From Phlebotomus papatasi (Eukaryota > Arthropoda > Insecta > Diptera > Psychodidae): a stretch of DNA of 64,000 nucleotides. Below, piece by piece: positions 1 to 11,646 of the stretch. The stretch covers positions 75,144,001 through 75,208,000 of the forward strand of contig NC_077222.1 in the NCBI RefSeq assembly GCF_024763615.1. The letters are read 5' to 3'. The first letter of the stretch is position 1. Every line of letters starts with the position of its first letter. Position numbers and translations under genes: made by a program. A model generated the notes under the pieces. It was not told the DNA's origin, searched no databases, and saw only the letters and a program-made list of their open reading frames with translations.

Positions 1-1334
1 AAATCAATGGGAATAATAAAACGACTTTTCTGTCCCAAAACCTGGAGCAGTTCCTCTTCCTCAAATAACGAAAAATTGCAGCATTTCAAGCATATTTTGC
101 AATACTTTCAGAAACATTCTTCTACGATGGAATAGAATTGACCAAATAGTAGAATAAAATTATATTAATGTTCGGTCTAAGAATTTTTCACCAAACCTTT
201 AACTTCAATTTAAATTTTATTCTACAAAATGTGCTAAAATATCCTCTTATAAACCTCTTCTTTTTCCCTCTTCCAAAACCCACACTTCAAACTCTTGTAT
301 ATAGCGTAACATATGTTATTATCAAGAAAACTCACCCCAAAAGTGGATTTCCACTGCGGCACACACAACACTCGAGGAGTCAAAAACTGGGTGGATGATT
401 TCAGCCACATACACACTTTTCAGACTTGTCTAAGAACAAAACTTTTTTTCCGCAATATCATAAGCTTGACATTGTGTTGGATATATCCCAAGTCACACAG
501 TTATACATAACATTATATAGTATAAATATCGTTATATGATTTGGGGGGTGTATATCTTCATGCACAAAAGTTGAAGACATAAGTGAAAATCCCAATATTA
601 TCACCATCTGTCTCGAGTAGATGGCACTACAAGTGTGTGTTTCTCTTTAAAGATTTTCCCTCGTTTCCCTCTGGCTTCACAATTTTGTTAAATTGAACTT
701 TAGCCTCCTCCCCCACCCCGCCACCCAACCCCACCATACGGTACAAAAAAGTTTTGGACAGGGAAAGATTTTCCATCTTTGTGAAAAGACAGGCGAGAGT
801 AAAAAAAAAACTTCTCAAATTTCTCTCCATCTTCCATTTCTTGTGTCAATTTTAAGGACAAATGCTATATATTTGGCAAATTACTTTGTCCTCTTCCATG
901 TTACTCTTGTCTCTCTCGCTTAGGATGACTTTCCTTCAACTTTATGGCTTTCGATCCGCCCACAACAGTCTAATTTTATCGCTTTTGATGCCTCATTCCT
1001 TACCCCAACCCCCATGCTAGATTTTCCCCTTCCCGGTAGACCTCACGAAAAGTAGACCTGCGCCACATTATATTTCGCACAGAACTCTTAAATTAAATAT
1101 GCATTGAACGAAGTAATTCTTTTTTTATTAGTTGCTCCAATTACTATCTTTTATTTTCCTTATACTTCAATTACAACCCGCACACCGTATAAATGATCCT
1201 TTTTAATTTGACCAATTGGCTTGAGAAGTCAAGTGTAATAAATCAAATTGGGAATTATATTCAGATGACTTGATGGATAAAGGGTTTAATTAGCTAATTA
1301 ACTCAATATCTCATTTCATAATATGACTCTCTTT
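1..1334. other. No gene seen; A+T-rich unique DNA
   Basis: All ORFs are short and overlap on both strands without coding character. There is a C-rich tract near 704-735 and a 16-bp palindrome at 1286-1301. Nothing else is recognised. Confidence 0.6.
1286..1301. repeat. 16-bp perfect palindrome TTAATTAGCTAATTAA
   Basis: The sequence TTAATTAGCTAATTAA is its own reverse complement and holds two TAATTA cores. Homeodomain proteins are known to bind TAATTA, so a binding site is possible, but in A+T-rich DNA such a palindrome can arise by chance. Confidence 0.3.
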
Positions 1335-1787
1335 TACACTCAGTCCCGGGATTATGCACATTTTCGGGACCGAAAAAATCGCGCGAAATGGCATTATGCA
1401 TCGAGAAAATTTGCATAACCGCAGGGGCTTTCTTTTGAATAAATCGTCCGTTAGAACGAATTTCGTGCGGAGTAAAAGTAGTTCAAACAAAAAGATTCAA
1501 CTGTTTAAAAGAAATTCATCAACAAACAGTACTTTTTGGGCAGAGTTCTTCAATAAATGGTTAGAATATTTAAAAAATTTACCTTAATAAAAGAAATTAA
1601 AGTTTTATTCTGAAAAAGTAGCAAAATGTTTTCAAATGTCCCGCGTCGCAACATAGTATACATTCAGGCGTATTTCAAAAATAAGTTCATAAATTGACTC
1701 CTAAGGGTAGGCAAACTTGCATAATTGTGTGTGCATAATTCCGTCAGGTGCATAATCCCGAACGACTTAATGCCGGGACTGAGTGTA
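1335..1787. mobile_element. TA-flanked MITE, ends CACTCAGTCCCGG
   Basis: The left end reads TA then CACTCAGTCCCGG and the right end reads CCGGGACTGAGTG then TA, a perfect 13-bp terminal inverted repeat. Subterminal ATTATGCAC (left) and GTGCATAAT (right) also match as an inverted pair. The element body is 1337-1785, about 449 bp, with TA duplications at 1335-1336 and 1786-1787. The TA duplication suits the Tc1/mariner group. A 77-codon ORF inside resembles no transposase known to me, so this is taken as non-autonomous. Confidence 0.8.
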
Positions 1788-2357
1788 GTCCTTGCACATA
1801 CTCAAGGTGTTCTGAATTAACAATAGTAACCATCATTCAAAATTAACTTCACATACTCTCTCCATCTTCAATGTCTCTGCATATCTCCAATTGTCCTCCA
1901 TTATAATTAACACAGTTACACAGAAAAAAAACAGGTGACAGTTTTTCGTCTACTTAACAAAGATAAAATTGGGATCCAAGTATTATATCAGACGAAATGT
2001 CGATTCAGAAACGAAACGATCGAAACAAATTGCGAAAGAATTTTAAATTTATTCCATAGTGTACTTTACGTTCTTTTACAAGGGCTTATCTTTAAATTCT
2101 AATGACAATGGTACCATTGTCATTAGTTGTTCGTCACATGGACAAAATGCCCGTTGTGGTCAAAAAAATGTGTTTCAAAACAAATAAAATGAATTGTCTC
2201 GGCTACTACCGAGCAACCGATAAGATCAAGTTTTGGGACAAAATTATAGAGATTTTGGTCTATATTCCACTATTTTCTTTCTGTCAGTTCATTTACTAGA
2301 TATTTTGATTTAAATAAAAAGTTTGAAATTTTTCAGAAATTTGATTCCAAATTGCTG
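1788..2357. other. No gene seen
   Basis: Unique A+T-rich DNA holding the 28-bp palindrome listed separately. Confidence 0.55.
2099..2126. repeat. 28-bp perfect palindrome
   Basis: Fourteen bases, CTAATGACAATGGT, are followed at once by their exact reverse complement, with no spacer. It could be a dimeric binding site, a small cruciform or the relic of a palindromic element. No other copy was noticed in the window. Confidence 0.5.
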
Positions 2358-2593
2358 TAGGGTAAAGTGATACAAGTTGGAAATTGTGTTACAAATTGGA
2401 CAATTCGCCGGTACAAGTTAGACATGGCATTTTTCTTGATAAATACAGAACAAAATTTGTTTTTAAGCACAAGTAACCAAATTATAAAACTAAAGTATTG
2501 AAAATATACAAATAAAAATGAAGTACTAAATTTATCAAGAACAAAAGCCCTGTCCAACTTGTACCATTGTCCAACTTGTACCACATTACCCTA
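2358..2593. mobile_element. TA-flanked MITE, ends GGGTAA..GTACAAGTTGGA
   Basis: The left end GGGTAAAGTGATACAAGTTG is matched in inverted orientation by the right end, with only small differences over about 22 bp. TA lies outside both ends at 2358-2359 and 2592-2593. The sequence TACAAGTT recurs inverted several times inside, so the termini are internally repeated. It is 236 bp, non-coding, and Tc1/mariner-type by its duplication. Confidence 0.75.
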
Positions 2594-4509
2594 TAACATC
2601 TTACACTTTTTGCATGCAATCCGAGTTTGCTCACATTAAGAATCTTACCTACAATAAGCTGTTTTAGGCTTACCACTAATTTATTTAAAATAATTACGAG
2701 GACACCTCTTTAATTAACTTTTAGGCTTTTCTAAAATGGAATTAGAAAAATTATTAATTACTAAAAAAATATAAATAATTACAAATAGATTGAAATTATT
2801 CTAAACTTTTCAGTGTAACAGTAAGATTTTCTCTGTCATATTGTCCCTCCCTTATTCATATACTACATACATATGTGACTACTTATTCATTGGCATTCCA
2901 GTTGGAATACCAAATACCAGATTAAATGCCATAGACATTGAATACCATCCGAATAGTTAGAGAAAGGGGACTACAAATCAAAATTCTATCAAAATGTGTA
3001 ACTTTGGGGAAGGGAAGTAGGTGGCTTATACTGAGTGAGACAAATATGTAGGCAGAGGATGTTTAATCGAGACAAAGATATGCTCTTTGCATCAACTTCT
3101 CACACGCATGAGAGACTACCCTATTTGGGAAATCCTTTCCCATATAATTTTCAGTAGACAATTCCACATAACAGATAGAACATAATGTGCTTTATACAAA
3201 ATATAGCGAAAATCAATACCAATTCCACAAAATTTACTAAGAGGTTTTCCAAAATAGAAACACACAAAGATTTGAAAAACTAAATTTTATCTCTATAGAT
3301 ATGCATATATCTTAAAGGCTTTTTGAAATGTTCGAATTCATGACAAAAAATTGATTTGGTAGTTTTTTTTTTAAACTGAACATAACATAATAAACAATGA
3401 GAAAAAAGAGTCATTTAATGGTTTCCAGAATCAATAAATACTCAAGTCATAAAGTAAACAGATACTCGTGAAAAATAAATTGGTTATTTCATTGAATACG
3501 AGCAATAAATATGAAATTGGATTAAATCATAAATTACAAATGTTAAGTTTTCTCTTAATATTAACTTACAATCCCATCCAAAGTGTAACAATTATACGGA
3601 GTAATGAAAAAAAAAACATCTGAAACATTTCATGAGAAAAAAAATCATGTATTATAAATTCCTGTATTACAACTTCAAGAAGTGAACTTCTATTATTGTC
3701 TGTCTATATATAAAACGAGACAAGCTAAAGCATAAGAGAATTTTCGTTCCCCCTTACTTCCCACCTTTCGAAGCTCACGCTCTTTGTATAGCTGAACAGT
3801 ATAAAAGTTTTTCTCTCACCATCCCCTCCCACAACCTAAAACCCCAAAAACTTGTATCAACTCATTCTCCCTCTAACTTTACTGTTTTTGTGTGAACTTC
3901 AGCCACTCACACATAGTAGCAATATGGAATCGATATAAGCATGTCCATGAGTAAATGTTTCCAGTATACAAAGTTCACTGAATAAGTTTTTCGTGCGCAC
4001 TCCGACGGCGGCCGTCGTCGGCAAAAAGCTCCCCAGAACTTTTTTCCGTCCCACTCATTCACATTCTCAACTGCTGAAAAGTGTGAACAAGACAACGAAT
4101 GAACTCCATTGACTCAAGGAAAATGTCATGCGAATGAATTGTATATATACAACATATCTATATCCAATTGTAAACTTTTCCCTTTTCACATTTTCCCAGA
4201 TAGAAAGAGTTTTCATCAAGTTTCAGTTTTGCAAAAGTATGAACAACAATAATAAAACATAAACCTCTATAAGAGTATCAACATGGGAAAGATATATAAT
4301 GCACATTATTCTCATTTTTTTTTCACGAAAACGATTTTTATTGAATTAGAATAACTTTATATATAAATTATCCTGTGTGAAAAATAACTTATTCATTTTT
4401 AGTGCATATTTACTTTTTTTTAACTGCATATGTGCATCACCGACATTCATAGAACTATATATTCGCTCACGTTCATTGAACAAACCAAAAGCCATGTTGT
4501 TTATTCCAT
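2594..4509. other. No gene seen; small GC-rich patch at 3985-4035
   Basis: A+T-rich DNA. The one contrasting piece is around 3985-4035, which has a GC-rich imperfect palindrome (CCGACGGCGGCCGTCGTCGG). A 62-codon minus-strand ORF runs through it without recognisable similarity or splice signals. Confidence 0.5.
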
Positions 4510-5345
4510 TATACACAACACATATTTGCTTTTGTTTTAGAAACATGTGTTTGATAATTTAGCAAGGATTAACTAAATTCAATTCTAGTCATTTCACTCG
4601 TTTTCAATTACGGTTTCGAAAATCTACTAATGAAAAAAATGTTGTCATGTATCCACCATGGTGTACGTACAATTGCTTTTGTTTTGTATATATGGATTAT
4701 TATCAGTAAGAGAAACTAGTTATAGTCATCTCATTCACTCTCATAAGCAATATCGAAAACGAATAATAAATTTTGCTTGTAAATATGTTTAAAAAATTGC
4801 ATATGATAGTCAACGAGATGACTAGATATCGGTTTCACTCAATCTCATTGAAATGTTGAAAACATTTACAAAACAAAGTTATTTTGTGCTGAGCATAATG
4901 ACCAGCGCACAATAAGTTTTGTTTTGTAAACATATTTTCGAAACTGCCTATGAGAGTAAGCGAGATCACTAGATCTAGATCTCACTCCCTCTCATGAGAA
5001 GCTCCGAAAACGTGTTTATAAACAAAAGTTATTGTGCGTTGGGCACTAAGCATAATATGCCCAACGCACAATAACTTTTGTTTTGTAAACATGTTTTTGT
5101 CATTTTGTGAGAGTGAATGAGATCTCAATCTAGTCATCTCGCTCACTCTCATGTACAATTTTGAAAATATGTTAACAAAAATTATTGTGAGCTGCGCAGA
5201 ATACTCAGTGCACAATAACTTTTATAAATATATTTTCGTAACTACACACATGATTGAGCGAGATGACTAGATATAAATTTCACTTTCTCTCCCTGAAATG
5301 TCAAACACGTTTACAAAATTTATTGTGCGTTCTGCATTAGAGCAT
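4510..5345. repeat. Tandem array of an approximately 150-160-bp palindromic unit
   Basis: The unit reads outward-in from GCGCACAATAACTTTTGTTT and AAACATGTTTT to GAGAGTGAGCGAGATGACTA, then returns as the near-complementary arm ending AACAAAAGTTATTGTGCG. Unit junctions, where two terminal arms abut, are near 4890-4915, 5036-5070, 5190-5215 and 5327. The left part (4510-4780) is more decayed. The same unit forms an array at 54834-55800 and stands alone at 62232-62379, so this looks like a hairpin MITE amplified in tandem. Confidence 0.75.
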
Positions 5346-7284
5346 GCGCTAGAAGAGATTATAATGCACTTCCTACAATATTAAAATATTAGATTCATTT
5401 TGTCACCCAAGGGACAATACAATAAATAATACATCATGATATAAACAACAACGTCTCACAAATGATATGTGTAGATCTAATATATGTTATATTGGTTTTG
5501 TTTTGTAGGTGTACAGAGTAATTTTCTTTCACCCACTCATACCTTATGAATAAGTTAATGAGATAAGTTGGAAAGCTACTTTGACAACACAACTACCATC
5601 CACCAAGTCACCTTTTCATCGTGCCTTTTCTATGACAAACTTTTACGCATATTCTACCATAATGTGATGTTTCCCCCATCGCATCCATTATCCCAAGCAG
5701 AGGCGTTACTTTGGCTCAATTCACTGAAACACGTATACCCACTACACTAGAGATACATTCTGATGGTGCTAAACGCGAAGAATGTAGTCGAAACATATAT
5801 GTTTATATATATAGCAAAAGACTTTTCTTTCCTCCCTTTTGTCATACAATGTTTTATGTTTGATTGTCAACGGTGCCACCCTCACTGTCTCACATCACAC
5901 CTCTTTTTCCTCATTCCATCATTTTCCATAACCAGGTCCCAAATGAAAATCAAGGTAATACATGGGGTGAAATAATTTGTACTTTATATACATAAAATGT
6001 TCTCTCTACAGTCAGTCACACTTACAATATATTCCATGTACAAATTCAAACATGTCTTAAAGTAAGAACAGGGGGAGCGGGGCTTATGAGTTGGAAGACA
6101 AGGAAAAAGTTTCGTTCACATATCTACACAAAGTACAACTTCATATAAACGATATATGAATGTTTTACAGCAGAGAAAATTCAACCTAAACTTTTAATAA
6201 TAAACTGCCAAGAAAACTTTGTTTGACGACAGATATTTATTAAATACGCGCCAGTACCTTTTGAGTATTTAGTGAGAAAGATAATAGGTGGTGAGTGGGT
6301 GTTATGATGTTGGTTTAGTACAGTCAGAAAACTATATAGTAGTTATGTATTTCTCTCAACCTTTTGTCCTCCTTTTCACCCTTACACCCATAGTCTACGG
6401 TAGAGTATTCTCTTACATTATGTTCCCAAACTCTTGGTCCTTTTTGCAGACATTTTCTCACATTTTGATTCACTTTTATACCTACTGAGAATCAAAAGTA
6501 TTCTGCACGAATATAAAAACTTTATAAATTATATTTAGAGAAGATTAACAAGACTTTTTCATTCCATTTATAAAAGTTTAGTATTATATTCAGACAGCTA
6601 TTACTAAACTATTTGTTACGAAATATAAATATTATGATTTCCTATATGGAAAATTTTATTGTTTGTTGAATTTTTTTAAGTGCAAATAAATTTAATTTAG
6701 AGGAGAATAGTTAGTCAAATAATATATGAAATTTCTTTAACTTTCCATTAAATAACATAGCATAAAAGTAAGCTTCAATCTTTAAGCTTTAAAGCTTTTT
6801 AGTCAGTAAAATTGTGGCTCATCTCTTTAATAGGTTTTCGTTTGTGTGACTTGCGTGACTAGCAATTTCACAACATTAATGTTATACACTTCATGAAGAT
6901 AAAGCTATTTAGAAAAAGAAAAAAAACCTTCATAATTTATATTTACTTGTATAGATCATAATATATTACTTAACTCATTAGGACGAACGGGACGAACGTT
7001 ATATCCTACGAAAATCATTGTTAGTATATTGATTACCATATTTTACAATGTCTTTTTTAGATTGGTGATCTTTAAACTGGAAGCAAGGATAAAGGATAAG
7101 TCCGATAAGCCTACGATGTGTCATATTATTTGAGTTACGGCTGATATCTAATATAATATTTTTTCTAAGGACTTTAAATTCACAAAATTATTCTAACATT
7201 CATCATACTGCGTATTTTTGAAGAGTTAAGAATCAATTAATAGTACGAAAACAAGAACTATTGATAGGTATAATTCTGCTTGAA
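5346..7284. other. No gene seen
   Basis: A+T-rich DNA with only short chance ORFs of up to 70 codons. No repeat shared with the rest of the window was noticed. Confidence 0.5.
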
Positions 7285-7482
7285 TAGGGGGAAGTGGGGC
7301 ACCTTTGAAGTGGGACAACTTTGAAATTTAGTATTTTTCTTCTATTTTTAAATGCAATTGAGCTTTATCATGATGTAATTAAGCGTCGCAATTTAATTGC
7401 TCACCTTATATCATCATAAGACCCAGTTTCATTTAAAATTAGGAGAAAAAACAAAATTTCAAATCTGCCCCATTTCCCCCTA
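7285..7482. mobile_element. MITE of the GGGGGAAGTGGGGCACCTTTGAA family
   Basis: The left end is TA then GGGGGAAGTGGGGCACCTTT; the right end has CCCCATTTCCCCC then TA. It is 198 bp with TA duplications and no coding capacity. It shares ends and interior with the copies at 11148, 14756, 22807, 51795 and the truncated one at 61653, a Tc1/mariner-type non-autonomous family. Confidence 0.85.
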
Positions 7483-10400
7483 CAGTTTGTGTTTCTCCCT
7501 CGCTGTCTCTCTCTCTTACGTAACTCTCTTACATATATTTCTGATTAAATTTAACATCCCTGACTCAGCTGAAAATTATTATAAGATGCAAAAAAAAACT
7601 TTTACGGTATCCTTTAATGGATTAAAAAAAAATATATAAAAACGTTGTATTTTTCCCATTTCTCAATCTGTAATTTTTAAGAAAAATGCAAACATCAAAC
7701 TTTTCCTACATCATGTGCCAAGTACATTCATTTAAATAGCCCTGTTTAGTTGAAATCGGAAGCCCAAAGTTCAAGAAGTAGATGTCATCTTTTGCTCAAA
7801 TAGTAACTCACACAATTTTCACATACAAAACTTTCCCTTGGAGCAACCCCCAAGCAGCTACTCAAGAAGTAGGGAGAATCATGTCTCCTCTCATATCTCT
7901 TTTGGAAAATTTTCCCCATATTTATGTACTTTAAGTTTGAGATTTTCATATAACCCCCAACCCTAGTTTCCATATGACAACGGCCGAGTAAGCGACAAAA
8001 TATTCTATATATAGCATTATATACATATACAACGTGACAGAGATAGTTTCTCTCTGAAAACTTTCTACACCAACCCTAAGAACCTTATACAGTATACACA
8101 TGCTTGTATACAAATTCATATGAATGTTTGATTGTCAAACGAAAATTTCTCTGGTAGTATATGAAGAGGAGGGCTCCACATGAGTTTTCAGCACAAGCAA
8201 AACTTCATAAGGAATGGAAAAAAAGAGGACGCAGCACTTCACACCCATTTGCTCCAATCTTCTCTCTCAAAATACGACGATAGAAGGATAAACTTTCTCC
8301 CATAGGTTATGTATATACGACTTTCATGAATATACTGAGCTTTTTGTTATAATATCATACCAATTTGAATCCCAATTTCTGCCAGAAAGTCACTTTAAAC
8401 TTACTACATATTTTGCATTCATCCTCATCTGCAAATAAACATACCAGATAATTTTATACCACCTTCACACTAGAGGAATCTTATCTACCTAAATTTAATT
8501 TGTTTATAAACAAATATAAATAATAATCCGAAAATGCATGCAATTATGAAACACTGTCTTAATATTTTCAACACACATTGCATATAAGCTCTGAATTATA
8601 TTCATATTGTACAATTTTAATGAATTCGATACACATTGTTGAAGTAAAATTGGTGTTGTACTTACAACTAAAATAATTGTAAATTTCATTTAGCATAAGG
8701 AATAGTTATAGTTGTTATATTAATGTCATTTTATTGTAAAATTGTAATAAGTTTTTTTTTTTTAAATTATTTTAAGTCTAATATTTCATAGTTAGAAATT
8801 GTATTTGAAGAACTTCCTATATAATTGTGCCTCAGGGGCTTAAGCTACTTTCATCCCCTATTCTTTCATCGATCTCATTTTCAGTCTATTACTCACATAT
8901 AATACCAACGTAAAGAACATTCTAAGAAACAAGTTGAAATCCAATTAATCACAAAGTACTAGTGGAAAATCGAACTTGAACTTTTCTCTGTTGAATCTCC
9001 GGAGGGGTATGAGTTACGTTTAAAAGGGTTGAAAAGACAGTAGATTGAGAGAAATTCAACACTACGTGGAAACAATTCCATCTATGTACATATATACTTT
9101 ACCATTTAATTGTCTTCAAGTTAATTTAATTAGAGAAATTTTTGTGGAAAACTTTTATACTTTTCCCATCATTCAACTATACGCATCACACCATATTCCC
9201 TCACTGTTGCCATATATTTGTGCTATAATAATAGAAGAGGAAATTTCATAGAGAAAATTTTCAAATTTGCAATATAGTAGAATTCATTGTATAATTATAT
9301 TGAGGGGGAAAATGGTTATCTAAATTCTTCTGATTGGTGTAAAACAATTTTCCATCACATCTTCTGCCTTCATCTTCCACGGTGAATTGGAAAGTTTCCT
9401 TCATGGCTTCAGAACATCACACTATACACATCCTAAAACATTCCTTCCATCGCACACGCCCCAATTGAAAGAATGAGGAACAAACACAGAAGGAGAGAGT
9501 AAGTTCAATTTCAATTTTAATCACTTTTCGAGGGAGTTACTCATTCCATTCGCTTATCCTCCCAATTGCTCCCCTTCACCAAGGGTTTTCCTCTTGATGG
9601 TATTTTCTGTTTCATCGACTATACATATTATCCATATAAGATGTACAACTTGAGTATATTATATAGATTATATGTTCAAATCAAACTTTTAGCACCCTCC
9701 ACCCACAAAAACCTTACTTCCTTCACTAGAATAACAGCAACACAATAATATATGCTGAAGATGGACGCTATGAGTTCAGTGGATAGATACACAGCAGATT
9801 GTACAGTTTTATCTTAAAGGTGGGAGGGAGTAGGGGGTTACTTGGAAAATCTTTCAAGAATTCTATCTCCAGCCACTTCACAAATTTTATCACAAATACA
9901 AATATTCTTTATATGAATTTCTGCACACCATTATAATAATAATACACCCCCAAAACATAAATTGTATAGGCCAAGAAAAAAAGAGATTTAAAGAAGGGAT
10001 GAGTCAAATAGGTGTGGGTAGAGGTCGAGAAAGGTTAGATCTTTTTCAAATATATATTTTATAGCGCATTATGAAGGCAAAAAAAATACAAGGAGCAGAA
10101 CACAAACTGAAGAGACACAATATCCATCGTCTATGCTATATATATATAAATATATATATATACATTTCTTATATATTGAAAAAAAAGTTCATTTCTTTTC
10201 ATTTTCTCTTTTCAAGAGGGTGGAAAAAGAAAAAAAAGTAGACAAAACAGGTAGAACACATTTGGCAATTTTGCCATAGATAACAGAAAACTTAAAATAT
10301 GAACGCAATAAAAATACGACTGTATTAATTATGTATTCAAGATGATAATTTTAGATCAGAAAAAGAAAGCATAGTTATTAATTTATTAATATATCAATAA

Positions 10401-11147
10401 AAAAACAATAATAAACCCAGGTAAGCTTATGATAGCCGATGTTCCTTTCAGAAAACATCAGTGCTTTGAACTCGAATCGTGTGTAAATTCGACTATAAGT
10501 GAACTAAGTAAACTATAACCTAATATTAAAAAGACGGTAGTAAGTCAATAGAGTTAATACGTTTAAGCAATATGTTAAAGTTTGAAAGTATTTTTTTTAT
10601 TTAACACAATAAAATAATTGTCAGACATGGAAGATTATTCCATCAAAAATCTTATAATAATACTTCTAAGTCAATTTAAACTTCGTTTCTTTTTTTATGT
10701 ACATTCCATTTTAATCATCATCATCAATTCCATTCAGAGGGAGGATATAGAGCGCAAAAAAGGAACAGAGGCACTATCATCAATACTAAGCATTTTTCCC
10801 TATTTCCCTTAATCGTATACCCCATTTCCCAAGCACTATCCAATCGATCCATTTATATTCCCCATGACATTACACCTAGATATCGAATTGCCATCTATTA
10901 TTATTGGTTTCAATGGAATACGCCATCCATATAGAACTAAAAAGCAAAAATGTTAGTGAACGTCTACCCAATAAACATTCGCAACATACAAACGAAATTC
11001 TTCTTTCGAATCAAACGCTTTTATTTCGATTTTCTCTTATTTTCGTCAGGACTCCGCAAAATGTCATGGTTAGAAAATCGTTTTTAACTTTTCTATTCCC
11101 TGAGAAGAATTGTATCTCTTCATACCTGATTTGAAATAATTTATATA
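7483..11147. other. No gene seen; simple AT tracts near 10136-10166
   Basis: Long A+T-rich stretch. It has an (AT)n-type microsatellite near 10136-10166 and T or A runs. ORFs do not exceed 76 codons and overlap on both strands. No RNA gene or transposon end was recognised. Confidence 0.5.
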
Positions 11148-11332
11148 TAGGGGGAAGTGGGGCACCTTTGAAATTGGGATTTTTCACCTATTTTTAAATA
11201 AAATTGAGCCTTATCTTGATATAATTTTGCTACAGAAACAGATTGGGAAGCCAAATTACATTGTGATATGGCTCAGTTCCAATTAAAGATAGGAAAAAAA
11301 TCCCATTTTCAAAGGTGCCCCACTTCCCCCTA
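11148..11332. mobile_element. MITE of the GGGGGAAGTGGGGCACCTTTGAA family
   Basis: TA and GGGGGAAGTGGGGCACCTTT at the left are mirrored by GGTGCCCCACTTCCCCC and TA at the right. The 185-bp element is very similar along its length to the one at 14756, so these two are closest relatives. Non-coding. Confidence 0.9.
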
Positions 11333-11532
11333 ACTTAAAAAACTATCCCAAAAACACTTTGAATTAAAAGTCCAATTAATGATTTCCACTTAAAATTGAT
11401 ACGAGAATTCAAGGCATTTCACCAAAACGTTAAAAAAATTACTCATATCTATCCACATTATAAATTTATATCTATTAAATAATAAAAAGTTCCGATTTAT
11501 AGAAAGGAATCACCGTAGTCTCGAAATTTATA

Positions 11533-11646
11533 TCTGGGGTCTACACACTAAAGAAATTTATGTCCATATTGAAGCAAATTCCGTACGTTTGTGTAAGAAA
11601 AACTCTTCAATATGGACATAAATTTCTCTAGTGTGTAGAGGCCATA
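11533..11646. mobile_element. 112-bp hairpin element (TCTACACACTAGAGAAATTTATGTCC family)
   Basis: Arms of about 40 nt (TCTACACACTAAAGAAATTT, then TATGTCCATATTGAAG) are inverted around a 30-nt loop containing TTTGTGTAAGAAAAAC. The right arm ends GTGTGTAGAGGCCA. The best copy in the window is at 44541-44652, in the opposite orientation judged by the loop. Too short to encode anything; likely a minimal foldback MITE. Confidence 0.8.

Noticed and set aside
4510..5345. CRISPR-like array of spaced palindromic repeats
   Set aside because: Whole units, not short repeats with unique spacers, are repeated; the unit also occurs as a lone transposon-like insertion, and the DNA is eukaryotic.
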